Assembly: GCF_014697425.1 (NCBI RefSeq)
Contig: NZ_JACJRU010000025.1
Location: forward strand, 49,490-113,489
DNA: 64,000 bases
Source: Nostoc sp. FACHB-110
Lineage (GTDB): Bacteria; Cyanobacteriota; Cyanobacteriia; Cyanobacteriales; Nostocaceae
Direction: 5' to 3'
Part shown: positions 8,313 to 17,069 of the stretch, in pieces
Layout of the letters: each line of letters opens with the position of its first letter
How positions within the stretch are numbered: the stretch's first letter is position 1
Notes under the pieces: generated by a model
Seen by the model: only the letters and a program-made list of their open reading frames with translations
Told to the model about the DNA's origin: nothing
Databases searched by the model: none
Position numbers and translations under genes: made by a program

Positions 8313-9311
8313 TTAAAAAAACCATCCATAAGAATGTAGCCCTTTACCTAAGAGATTCACTCCTAAGTAACATACCCAAACCACAGCAAAACCAGTGGCG
8401 GCTAAAATGGCGGGACGGCGACCTTGCCAGCTACGAGTAATCCGGGCGTGGAGATAAGCTGCAAAAACTAACCAAGTAATCAATGCCCAAGTTTCTTTTG
8501 GGTCCCAACTCCAATAGGAACCCCATGCTTCGTTTGCCCAGACTGCGCCAGCAATAATCCCAATGGTCAGCAGGGGAAAACCTAAACCAATTACACGATA
8601 ACTAATATTATCAAGGGTTTCTGCTAGGCTCAAACGCTGTGGTGATAAAACTTCAGAATTGCTAATTGTGGAAATTTTAACTGATTCTAAAACTGCGATC
8701 GCACTACTTGGTGTAGTTATGAAATTAGCGTTATCTATCGATGGTTCTGGTTGGTTTTTCTGCAAGCGATAACCACCAGTACCAACAGAACTACCGTGTA
8801 ATTGAATATTTTTACCACGGGTCACAATCAAAAAAGCGATCGCTAATAATGAACCTACCATTAAAGCAGCATAACTCAGCATCATAACGCTAACGTGCAT
8901 CATCAGCCAATTAGATTTGAGGGCTGGCACTAACGGCTCGGCTTGTTGCATAGTTGAAGGTAAAGTTAAAGCCGCAAAAGCTGTAATTCCCATTGCGACG
9001 GGGGCTGTTACCACACCTACCAGACGGCTACCACTTCTATTTTCGGCAATCAAATGAATAGTTGTAATTCCCCAAGTCAAGAAAAATAAGGATTCATAAA
9101 GGTTGCTCAGTGGAAAATAACCAGCCTCTAGCCATCGCGCCCCTAATAAAGTGGCAATGCAGAGATTGGCGATCGCCATTCCCGCAGTCCCCAATAATGG
9201 TAAATATGGTATACCCTCAAAAGCTGCGCCTAACCAATACAGCAGCATAGTAATCAATAAAACAGCAAAGGCCGCATTATCCAACCAGTTTTGTAACAGA
9301 ACTAAATTCAT
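8313..9311 (-). CDS. ccsA: Cytochrome c biogenesis protein CcsA (CcsB in some naming), system II
   Basis: A polytopic membrane protein of 332 residues, the haem-handling subunit of system II cytochrome c maturation, which delivers haem to CXXCH apoproteins on the lumenal or periplasmic side. The tryptophan-rich haem motif WANEAWGSYWSWDPKETWAL lies near residue 255, with conserved His residues in LMMHVSVMMLSYAAL and YLHARITR and near the C terminus (LGKGLHSYGWFF). A hydrophilic loop of about 65 residues (170-235) looks variable. It precedes three di-haem cytochrome genes by only a few kb, which may be functional clustering, though the protein also serves photosynthetic cytochromes. Confidence 0.95.
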   Translation of the reverse strand: MNLVLLQNWLDNAAFAVLLITMLLYWLGAAFEGIPYLPLLGTAGMAIANLCIATLLGARWLEAGYFPLSNLYESLFFLTWGITTIHLIAENRSGSRLVGVVTAPVAMGITAFAALTLPSTMQQAEPLVPALKSNWLMMHVSVMMLSYAALMVGSLLAIAFLIVTRGKNIQLHGSSVGTGGYRLQKNQPEPSIDNANFITTPSSAIAVLESVKISTISNSEVLSPQRLSLAETLDNISYRVIGLGFPLLTIGIIAGAVWANEAWGSYWSWDPKETWALITWLVFAAYLHARITRSWQGRRPAILAATGFAVVWVCYLGVNLLGKGLHSYGWFF

Positions 9312-9427
9312 CGAATGTGTTACCCAACAACAAATTTGTCTAAATTAGGAGTAGGAGAAATACTTCTGGCATTAAGACTGTCTCCTCCTCCAAGAAAAAC
9401 TACGCGCTACAAATCATCAATTTCGTA

Positions 9428-10837
9428 TTATTGCCATTGCGAAATTTCTAATTTGACCGATGATGCTGCACCAACCACATCACGGCCTCGTTGCGGTAAA
9501 GGAATATCATTACCGACACTTAAACTAGTATTTGGTTCTATTTGTTCTGAACTCCAACTATATTTGGCGGCATATATACCATTGTCTGCTGTCACATCAA
9601 CGATTAAATAATCAGACCATAATGGTACTTGGTCGATATGGCTATCAAACAACCAATCTCTTTCTTTTTTGGTAAAAGAATGCAGTGCTAAACGAATTGC
9701 ATATCTACAAGTGTTATCAGCATTGACCGCGTAGCGGGGAATTAAAAAAGCGGTAAATAATGGTACAGGTTGATCGCGGATTAATTCTACGGTGATGGGG
9801 CAATAATGGTCAATTGATTGTTCGTGGATGGGAGTAGGTAAACCACGCAAAGCTACCCGCACTTCCATTTGATAAAAAGTATTTTGGCGATCGCTTAGTT
9901 CGACATTACTTAAAGATAATTTAACTTTAATATCCCCAAACAAAAATCTTTGTAAATTTTGATAAGCTTCTTCAGAATTGACCATCCCGTAACGTCCGCC
10001 ATGAGTGCGATGAATATAAGCTCGATGCGCTCCTCTGACGTAGGCTTTATCTTGTTGAACTAAACCATCGCTTTGTGGCCCGACAATTTTTTGGGATAAG
10101 CCTGCTCCATTTTCATAGTCACGGGCATTAGTCCCAACAATACAAAAAACTCGGTCTGGCGAAAAAGTCTCATTGAGACTTTGAACATCAAAATTAGGCG
10201 GATATGTGGACTGTAACTGGTCTTGAGGAGTGAAATATTCATACATCCTTTGGGGGCCAAAATCATCAGAGTTATTCCATTTCACTGTGTCTCGGATACT
10301 TTCAATTAAGCCGCTACCAACTTGGAAATAAATCCCACCATGTGGACTACCATAGGTAAATAATTTATCAATATAATTTTCTGCTTGTTGCTTGTGTTCA
10401 GGATAAATTTTTTGAATCAAACTCCGACAAACTAAGCCACCCATTGAGTGAGCAATGAGATAAATTTTGGGCGCACCAGTTTGCTGAATAACTAGATTAA
10501 TTAAATCTCTTAAACCTTCAGCGATCGCTTCTATTTCTAGTCTGGTTGTAGTTTCCGAACCAAAACTATCAGAAGTAATATCATAAAATCGATAAATCCA
10601 GATGGTTTTTAAGTTACTACTCATCTGTTTATTATCAAATACAGGTCGATAACCGTGGTCAGTCATTAAGCGTAATAACGGACTCTCGAAAAAAAACTTT
10701 TCTGGTGTGCCTGTTTCTCCAACTCGCACATGAGTAGAACCACTATTAAATCCATAAAATGGATCATTCACAGTTTGTGCTACATCTTGCTCTGAACCTG
10801 CATAACCCCGGACATATATAATTGGTAAATATTGCAT
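9428..10837 (-). CDS. Alpha/beta hydrolase, lipase/esterase-like
   Basis: The N terminus (LPIIYVRGYAGSE) has the oxyanion-strand pattern of PGAP1/lipase-like hydrolases. The nucleophile elbow is AHSMGGL with Ser131, followed by LFTYGSPHGG, typical of triacylglycerol lipases and lecithin-cholesterol acyltransferase-like enzymes. A catalytic His is likely in the HRTHGGRYG segment near residue 280. The last 170 residues form an extra domain without recognisable motif. There is no signal peptide. It lies between ccsA and the RoxA-like cytochrome gene on the same strand (115-bp gap, with a hairpin). The neighbourhood suggests it frees or processes lipid substrates for the oxygenases (inference). 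Confidence 0.82.
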   Translation of the reverse strand: MQYLPIIYVRGYAGSEQDVAQTVNDPFYGFNSGSTHVRVGETGTPEKFFFESPLLRLMTDHGYRPVFDNKQMSSNLKTIWIYRFYDITSDSFGSETTTRLEIEAIAEGLRDLINLVIQQTGAPKIYLIAHSMGGLVCRSLIQKIYPEHKQQAENYIDKLFTYGSPHGGIYFQVGSGLIESIRDTVKWNNSDDFGPQRMYEYFTPQDQLQSTYPPNFDVQSLNETFSPDRVFCIVGTNARDYENGAGLSQKIVGPQSDGLVQQDKAYVRGAHRAYIHRTHGGRYGMVNSEEAYQNLQRFLFGDIKVKLSLSNVELSDRQNTFYQMEVRVALRGLPTPIHEQSIDHYCPITVELIRDQPVPLFTAFLIPRYAVNADNTCRYAIRLALHSFTKKERDWLFDSHIDQVPLWSDYLIVDVTADNGIYAAKYSWSSEQIEPNTSLSVGNDIPLPQRGRDVVGAASSVKLEISQWQ

Positions 10838-10892
10838 TTATCGCCTCCTAATTATTATTTTTTTTGATTAACTATTGATTCACAAATTTTTA

Positions 10893-10919
10893 TCGTTCCC
10901 AAGTTAACCCTGGGAACGA
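10893..10919 (-). terminator. Inverted repeat after the RoxA-like gene
   Basis: TCGTTCCCA (10893-10901) pairs perfectly with TGGGAACGA (10911-10919). It lies just 3' of the minus-strand cytochrome gene. No clean T run follows, so termination is possible but not certain. Confidence 0.45.
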
Positions 10920-10952
10920 CTCACTCAATACCTAGTGTTCTGATGAATTGTG

Positions 10953-12953
10953 TTAGAAAGTCTTCACAAATTCAATCAGAGCTTTCTTATCTTCATCAGC
11001 TAAATCAGAGCCAAAAGTATGACCTCTGTCTTCAACAAAGTCAGGAGATTTATTAGCTCTTAAAAGTACGCGAGCTAGTTTACCTTTGATGCCACCTCCT
11101 GGTCGCAAATCTTGGAAAAGATTCCCCAGATTCAAAGAAGTAATCGCCTCTCGCATGTTGACGTTAGCCAACAAGTCTACAGGCATACCTTTAGGTACAG
11201 GAATTCGCAATCTAGGATTGGGATCTCCTGGGGGCAAGTCTAATTTAGTCTTGCGGTCAGTTCTGCTGATAATGCCTTCACGTTTTTCTGGCCAAAGCAG
11301 TTTTTCCATAGCATCGTCATAGGCTGCTATCCGTCCTTTCACAGAAGGATCTTCGTTATACAAGCCTAAGGTGTTGTTATGGAGAAGTGGCGCTGTTGCC
11401 CAAACACTAATCAAAGAAGGTGTGCGGTAATATCCTAAGCCACCATCGGGTATTTGAAACTCAATAGGTTTAGCTTCGTCAAACGGATTATACAGCGTCA
11501 GTTTACCTGGAGAAGGTAGTTCTTTAAAAGTCTTAGAAGAGAACTGCTCCCAAATATGACCTTTAGCTGCGTTAGTGCCTAACGCCCGGGCGGCGTTAGT
11601 TCCAATTAATGTGACTGGATAACGCTGGTCATCAGATAAGAAGTTATGGTCGAGGAAGTTACTGCTCAGTACAGATTGTTCGTACCATTTCTTCGCTTGT
11701 TCGGGGTCAGCCGCAATCTCCGCAGGTGGCTTCTTGCTGGAGTGACAGCTAGCACAGGTATCAGCAAAAACTAGTTTGCCGCGTTCTAGAAGCTTTTCAT
11801 CTTTGGTGATGAATTCCTCGCCACCTGGTGCATCTTTGAGGTGCATTGGTTTGATAGTTTTGAGGAATGCTTCAGCATCAGCCATACGAGCTTCTGTTTG
11901 TCTCCAACCTTCGCATTCTTTTCTGGCGGTGGCGATATCAAAAGGTTTTTGGGGAGTTCTACCTAACATAGCTTCGTGAAGACTCAGCCAGTAGTCGCCG
12001 CACATACCGATGTTGACGTAGACTCGCAAAGAAGCATTAGCAACTCCGGTAGAGTCTGCACCATCTTTGAGAATGCGATGCACGTTTTTGGTGGAACCGT
12101 CGTTCATCACCTCTGGGTAGGTGGGGCGATCGCCTAAATTAAAAATGGCGTTGATCGCATTAGGATTATTAATGTGATCGGTCGCAATCCGCGAAGTGTC
12201 AGATGTACCCGGTTTTTGTGCATTCAGGACTTGCTTAATAAAGCTATCGTCACTGATTTTGGTAGAAAATAATGCCGCTTCTTTAATGTACTGGTTGCCT
12301 AAAGCGGGAACGAGGTTGTCCCATTTCGGGTGTTCTTTATCTTGAGGTGGGTTGAGTGGGTCTAACGCTACGTGACATATAGCACAAGACTGTCCAATCC
12401 GATAAGGAGGCTCGATAGCTGCATCCTTAGCATATTGCACAGGTTTCCATTTAGCTGGGTCAAAATCGGGGTTGGGGAATTTACGTAACCCAATCACACC
12501 AGTAGATAATGGGTCTTTACACTTATCCAACCACAACCCATACTCGTCTGGTGCAGTTGCTTTTTCACATCCGGGGTCGTTAATTGCCCCGAATTTCTGA
12601 AACCGGACATCGTGCAGACGCGAGTCAATCAACTGAAGTAAGTCCACATTGCCGTGGGTGCGCTTGGCAATTTCCCGATAGTATTTATCATTACCACCAG
12701 TCCAGAGATACCAAGTACAACGGCCTCTTTTTTCTGCTTCAGTGAGATTCTCCTTCGTATAGGGCGGGAGATAACCGATACCATCGCAGTTATCTGCATA
12801 GGATGTATCGTTATACTCATTAGCGATTGGTGCAGGTGTTTCACTATACTCACTAGCTAAAGCTGTTGGTAGTCCATAGCCACCACACCATGTAAATGCG
12901 ATCGCAGCTAGGAGTACTATACAGCCCTTCCACAGTAGGCGTATTTTCTTCAT
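10953..12953 (-). CDS. Secreted di-haem c-type cytochrome, RoxA-like
   Basis: A 666-residue protein with a signal peptide (KKIRLLWKGCIVLLAAIAF, cleavage near ALA-SEY). Two c-haem sites are CAICH at residues 190-194 and CASCH at 400-404. Length and haem positions match the rubber oxygenase RoxA of Xanthomonas (haem sites near 191 and 390), and the C-terminal pattern TPSLISVWATAPLLHNNTLG is typical of the RoxA/MauG/di-haem peroxidase group. RoxA cleaves polyisoprene with O2 (established). Here the substrate is unknown; di-haem peroxidase activity is the alternative. CcsA nearby could attach the haems. Its start is 655 bp from the divergent flavoprotein operon, so a shared control region is likely. 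The start has GAGAG about 7 bases upstream. Confidence 0.85.
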   Translation of the reverse strand: MKKIRLLWKGCIVLLAAIAFTWCGGYGLPTALASEYSETPAPIANEYNDTSYADNCDGIGYLPPYTKENLTEAEKRGRCTWYLWTGGNDKYYREIAKRTHGNVDLLQLIDSRLHDVRFQKFGAINDPGCEKATAPDEYGLWLDKCKDPLSTGVIGLRKFPNPDFDPAKWKPVQYAKDAAIEPPYRIGQSCAICHVALDPLNPPQDKEHPKWDNLVPALGNQYIKEAALFSTKISDDSFIKQVLNAQKPGTSDTSRIATDHINNPNAINAIFNLGDRPTYPEVMNDGSTKNVHRILKDGADSTGVANASLRVYVNIGMCGDYWLSLHEAMLGRTPQKPFDIATARKECEGWRQTEARMADAEAFLKTIKPMHLKDAPGGEEFITKDEKLLERGKLVFADTCASCHSSKKPPAEIAADPEQAKKWYEQSVLSSNFLDHNFLSDDQRYPVTLIGTNAARALGTNAAKGHIWEQFSSKTFKELPSPGKLTLYNPFDEAKPIEFQIPDGGLGYYRTPSLISVWATAPLLHNNTLGLYNEDPSVKGRIAAYDDAMEKLLWPEKREGIISRTDRKTKLDLPPGDPNPRLRIPVPKGMPVDLLANVNMREAITSLNLGNLFQDLRPGGGIKGKLARVLLRANKSPDFVEDRGHTFGSDLADEDKKALIEFVKTF

Positions 12954-13608
12954 AAAACTCTCAATGAGTAATACTATTACCCGGTTAGGAGCATGATCAA
13001 TAACAAAGCTTCACCATCAGTTCCCCATTTTCCTGATTTATTTTTCAGATATTTTGAGTGATTTTTGGTGATTAAATTATGTATCCTGTCCAGGCACAGT
13101 CATATACGAAGTTACTACACAATTTTGACAAACGTCACCATCAACTTATTTTATTTGTTACGTTATTTTTTTTAAAATTTGTAAACTTATCCTGCAGTTC
13201 CAAAAACTGATTTGTTATCGTGTAACCGAGATTTATGGCTAGATTATTTTTGTAACAAATTGTGATCCCAAGCATAAATTTAAGGTACATTAATTGAATG
13301 TAAAAAGCAAAGAGATTTTCATTTTTTCTTAAGATTTTATTGGCTTAGTACGCTGAGTTTACTTTGTTTAAAAGTCTTAAATAAGGCTCAAAGTACTGCG
13401 GAGTATAAACTTTAGGCTTGATATTCGGAACGCAAAAAGTAACAAAAAATTAAAGTTTTGCATCTGATCCGAAAATCCTCATCTTGGACTTGTAGGTAGA
13501 AAAAATCAACATCCCAGCGAATCTCCTTAAGGTAGTTTTCTGGGTGGTTTCTGCATACATAGCGGCAATTTTCATGCCAGATACTATTGCAAATAGGAAG
13601 GAGAGAGT
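12954..13608. promoter_or_regulatory. Divergent control region of the cytochrome/lipoxygenase cluster
   Basis: This 655-bp AT-rich region separates the minus-strand RoxA-like gene from the plus-strand flavoprotein gene and must hold both promoters. I see no convincing operator. A minus-strand 63-codon frame (13450-13641) and a plus-strand 74-codon frame are antisense or shadow frames. GGAAGGAGAG at about 13596-13605 is the ribosome binding site of the next gene. Confidence 0.5.
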
Positions 13609-15024
13609 ATGGAGAACGATATTATCTTTAAGCCCTTGCAATTTCGCAATCTCACTGTCAAAAATCGAATTTTTCGCTCCAGTATATCAGGTAGGTGGGA
13701 TAACTACGATGGTTCAGGAACTCAAGCCAGAATTAACTGGGAAGAGAAATTTGCTCGTGGTGGTGTAGGAGCAATTATTACTTCCTTTGTGCCAGTGGCA
13801 ATTCGGGGCAGAATTATGCCCAACTACGCCACAATCCACTCTGATGACCGAATTCCTTTTTGGCGCAAAGTTGGTGAAAAAGTCCATGAGTATGACTGTA
13901 AATTAATTTTGCAACTTAGCCATTCTGGTCGTCAGCAAGACATTGGTGGTGTAGAAAACGATGGTTTAAAAGCATTAAGTTCTACTAGCAATACTGAATC
14001 TTTTCACGGCTTGCGCTGTCAAGCCATGACCTTGACAGAGATTAAAGAAACTATCCAAATGTTTGCGGATGGTGCGAGAAGAGCGCGGTTGGCTGGTTTA
14101 GATGGTGTAGAACTGCACAGTGCTAACGGCTATTTATTTAATCAGTTTCTCAGTTCTGGCATTAACAATCGCCAAGACGAATACGGTGGTTCATTAGAAA
14201 ATCGGGCGCGGTTTTTACTAGATGTCATTCGCGCCATTCGTCAAGAAGTCGGCCCCGACTTTCATCTGCAATTTAAAATCAGTGCTATTGATTACAACGA
14301 TGCAGTAATTCCTTGGGAAAAACGCGGAAACTCCTTAGAAGAATCGGTACAAATTTGTCAATGGGCTGAAGCCGCCGGAGCCGATGCAGTTCACGTTTCT
14401 GTCGGGAGTTTATTCCCCCATCCCCTCAACCCCATTGGCGATTTTAACTTTGATGTCATTACTAAAACCTATGACACAATGCTTTCCAGTGGCATTTACA
14501 CCACCCGTAACTACATTCTTTTCCGCTACAAACTCTTAAATCCCATTTTCAAATTCCTGTGGAATCGGGTGAAAAAACAACTTCCCGCACCAGCATTTAC
14601 AGGCGATCATGTCGCAGATGAAGAAATGCGAAAGCTGCTGGCGGAAAATCAAGGCAGAAACTTACTTTCATCCCAGGCCATTAAACAAGCCGTAAATATT
14701 CCCGTGTTGTGTACTGGTGGTTTTCAACAAGGTTCCTTTATTCGCAAAGCGATTGAAGATGGCTATTGTGATGGTGTCACCATTGCGCGGCAATTAATTG
14801 CTAACAACGATTTACCAAAACAATTACAACAAGGCAAAGACTTGCCCGATAAACCTTGTACTTACTGTAATAAATGCTTGCTGAACGTCATTGAAAATCC
14901 CTTGGGTTGTTATGAACAAAGCCGCTTTGATAACTATGAAGCCATGATGGCAGAAGTTATGTCAGTTTATCACGGTGATGAAGCGGCAAAACATAACGTA
15001 GAAGTTCCAGCATTGCCCGTCTAA
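13609..15024 (+). CDS. Old yellow enzyme-family NADH:flavin oxidoreductase
   Basis: An FMN-dependent TIM-barrel ene-reductase-type protein of 471 residues. Typical features are PLQFRNLTVKNRIFRSSI at the N terminus, LQLSHSGRQ, the catalytic-loop pattern HSANGYLFNQFLSSGINNRQDEYGGSLENR, and a C-terminal GGF...ARQLIANNDLPK with a cysteine cluster CTYCNKC. The cysteines recall the 4Fe-4S site of 2,4-dienoyl-CoA reductase-like members, but the NAD(P)-binding domain of those is missing. Such enzymes reduce activated C=C bonds, for example in enals and enones made by lipid oxidation. It has a strong ribosome binding site and heads the plus-strand cluster. The substrate is inferred from context only. 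Confidence 0.88.
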   Translation: MENDIIFKPLQFRNLTVKNRIFRSSISGRWDNYDGSGTQARINWEEKFARGGVGAIITSFVPVAIRGRIMPNYATIHSDDRIPFWRKVGEKVHEYDCKLILQLSHSGRQQDIGGVENDGLKALSSTSNTESFHGLRCQAMTLTEIKETIQMFADGARRARLAGLDGVELHSANGYLFNQFLSSGINNRQDEYGGSLENRARFLLDVIRAIRQEVGPDFHLQFKISAIDYNDAVIPWEKRGNSLEESVQICQWAEAAGADAVHVSVGSLFPHPLNPIGDFNFDVITKTYDTMLSSGIYTTRNYILFRYKLLNPIFKFLWNRVKKQLPAPAFTGDHVADEEMRKLLAENQGRNLLSSQAIKQAVNIPVLCTGGFQQGSFIRKAIEDGYCDGVTIARQLIANNDLPKQLQQGKDLPDKPCTYCNKCLLNVIENPLGCYEQSRFDNYEAMMAEVMSVYHGDEAAKHNVEVPALPV

Positions 15025-15110
15025 GTTGTCATTAGTTATTAGTCATTAGTCGTTGGGATTTAACCAAAGGCTAATGACTATTGACCATTGGCAATTGACT
15101 ATTGAATATT
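15025..15110. repeat. AT-rich heptamer-type intergenic repeat
   Basis: TTAGTCATTAGTC-like units are followed by CTAATGACTATTGACCATTG-like units, so the two halves are partly inverted copies and can fold. It lies between the flavoprotein and the first plus-strand cytochrome and may weaken transcription through the cluster. Confidence 0.6.
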
Positions 15111-15126
15111 GACCAAGGAGTTTGTC

Positions 15127-16599
15127 ATGGCTCAAACAAGCCCGACATTAGTTTCTAGCGTAGTCAAAGGAACTAATCAAGTTTTGAAGCGAATTTTGCT
15201 GGCAATTGTCGGAGTTGTCGCAGTAGTTTTGTTTTTAATTTGGCCGAATATCTCTAATTCTCCAGTGGATTATGCTGATATCCAAGACCATTTTAAATAT
15301 GGTTCTATTGGTAGCGAACCAGTCAACGGCGTGCCTTATTGGATATGGAAAATTCTGCCAGAATTATTTCCTGAAAAATTGCCCGATCAAGGATATACTT
15401 CCTTAGGATTTATTCAAGAACCTGGTAAAGATTTACCGATTGGATTTTCCAATCGCAAGGTTTTTATTAATCGGGTCGGGTTAAATTGTGCAGTGTGTCA
15501 CACAGGCACACTACGCGATACGCCAAATAGCGATCGCCAAGTAATTACTGCTATGCCTGCTAATGTGGTAAATTTGCAGGGATATATTAAATTCTTGTCA
15601 GAAGTGGCTGTAGACCCACGATTTACAGCTAACCGGATGATGCCCGAAATTGAAAAAGTTAGTGGTGGTCTCAACCCAATTGAAAAGTTAGTTTATCGCT
15701 TTATTGCCATTCCCCAAACTAGAGACGCACTGATTAATCAAAGAGGCAGACTTTCGTTTATTTATAACCAACCAGATTGGGGCCCTGGCAGAGTCGATAC
15801 ATTCAATCCTTATAAAGCAATTCAATTCCATTTTCCCATGGATAAATTGCGTTCAGATGAATTAATTGGGACATCAGATTTTCCCTCTGTGTGGAATCAA
15901 AAGCCGCGCGAAGGCTTGCAATTACACTGGGATGGTAATAATAAATCTGTTGATGAACGGAATAAGAGTGCCGCTTTAGGTGCAGGAGTTACACCGACAA
16001 CAATTGACTTAAAGAGAATTCAACGAGTAGCTGATTGGTTGTGGGAATTACCACCACCAAAATATCCCTACGAAGTGAATGCAACTTTAGCTGCAACCGG
16101 CGAAAAGCTATTTGCTAGTAATTGCGCTAGCTGTCATGCCTTTGGCGGCGAATATACAGGTAAAGTTGTGCCGATTCAAGAAATTGGCACAGACCCCAGT
16201 CGGCTCAATTCTTTTACCTACGAAACCCTCTCTAACCAAAATACTTTGTATGCTGGTTATCCGTGGCGATTTAATCATTTTCGCAAAACCAATGGCTACG
16301 CCAATGCACCTTTAGATGGTATTTGGTTACGTGGCCCTTATTTACATAATGGCTCAGTTCCCACATTACGAGACTTGCTAGAAAACCCTGAAAATCGCCC
16401 CAAAGAATTTTATCGGGGTTACGACGTGATTGATCGAGAAAAAGTTGGGTTTGTGTCAACTGTTGCCCAAGAAAATGGTCAGAAATATTTTAAATTCGAC
16501 ACAACCAAGCCTGGAAACAGCAACAGCGGCCATGTATATGGAACTGAACTCTCACCATCTGATAAAGATGCTTTAGTTGAGTACATGAAGCAACTGTAA
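15127..16599 (+). CDS. Membrane-anchored di-haem c-type cytochrome (copy 1)
   Basis: I place the start at ATG 15127, six bases after AAGGAG, not at the TTG at 15109. The 490-residue product has an N-terminal membrane anchor or signal (residues 18-40), CAVCH at residues 121-125 and CASCH at 333-337. The last part has GIWLRGPYLHNGSVPTLRDL, a hallmark of di-haem peroxidase/RoxA-type proteins. It is a paralogue of the 17070-18503 gene: both share HFKYGSIG(S/T)EP, GVPYWIW and the QGYI(K/R)FL region. It is shorter than RoxA. It could be an oxygenase or peroxidase, or an electron carrier for one. It is followed after 12 bp by the small membrane protein, so cotranscription is likely. Confidence 0.87.
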   Translation: MAQTSPTLVSSVVKGTNQVLKRILLAIVGVVAVVLFLIWPNISNSPVDYADIQDHFKYGSIGSEPVNGVPYWIWKILPELFPEKLPDQGYTSLGFIQEPGKDLPIGFSNRKVFINRVGLNCAVCHTGTLRDTPNSDRQVITAMPANVVNLQGYIKFLSEVAVDPRFTANRMMPEIEKVSGGLNPIEKLVYRFIAIPQTRDALINQRGRLSFIYNQPDWGPGRVDTFNPYKAIQFHFPMDKLRSDELIGTSDFPSVWNQKPREGLQLHWDGNNKSVDERNKSAALGAGVTPTTIDLKRIQRVADWLWELPPPKYPYEVNATLAATGEKLFASNCASCHAFGGEYTGKVVPIQEIGTDPSRLNSFTYETLSNQNTLYAGYPWRFNHFRKTNGYANAPLDGIWLRGPYLHNGSVPTLRDLLENPENRPKEFYRGYDVIDREKVGFVSTVAQENGQKYFKFDTTKPGNSNSGHVYGTELSPSDKDALVEYMKQL

Positions 16600-16611
16600 T
16601 TAGGAGAAAAT

Positions 16612-17043
16612 ATGAATTCCTACGCAAAATGGTTTAGTCGGTTTACATGGCTGGGCATTATCGTCAATATGCTATTTGTCATTCTTTCCTGCTTCTTTCC
16701 CGAGTTCATGTTATCGTTTCTGAAAATGCACCAACCAGACCCAATTATTTGGGTAAGAACGGCAGGAATGTTGTTATTTATTATTAGTGCATTTTATGTG
16801 CCTGGTGCTATTGACCCCAATAGATATAGAGCCACAGCTTGGATATCCATATTTCCCTCGAGAGCCTTTGGTTCAACATTTTTTATCTGTGCCGTTTTCT
16901 TTTTTGGGCAAGATAAAGGATTTTTATCGATTGCCTTTGTCGATTTATTTTTTGGCGTAGTTGAAGCAATTTTCTTAACTTTAGCGACACGGGCTGAAAA
17001 TGCCAATGCGATCGCCCAAGCACCAGTCAAACAATTCTCCTAA
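16612..17043 (+). CDS. Small four-helix membrane protein
   Basis: A 143-residue protein with four predicted membrane helices (about residues 10-30, 45-65, 80-105, 108-128) and no recognised family. Its ribosome binding site (AGGAG) and a 12-bp gap to the preceding cytochrome, plus a 26-bp gap to the next, place it firmly in the operon. The sandwich between two paralogous membrane-anchored di-haem cytochromes suggests a partner, for example a quinone- or substrate-side subunit (inference). Confidence 0.8.
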   Translation: MNSYAKWFSRFTWLGIIVNMLFVILSCFFPEFMLSFLKMHQPDPIIWVRTAGMLLFIISAFYVPGAIDPNRYRATAWISIFPSRAFGSTFFICAVFFFGQDKGFLSIAFVDLFFGVVEAIFLTLATRAENANAIAQAPVKQFS

Positions 17044-17069
17044 TTTCTACTCAGGAGCAATGTAATGTT

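Noticed and set aside
10953..12953. Photosynthetic or respiratory cytochrome
   Set aside because: Size, two widely spaced haem sites and the C-terminal pattern match RoxA or di-haem peroxidase proteins instead.
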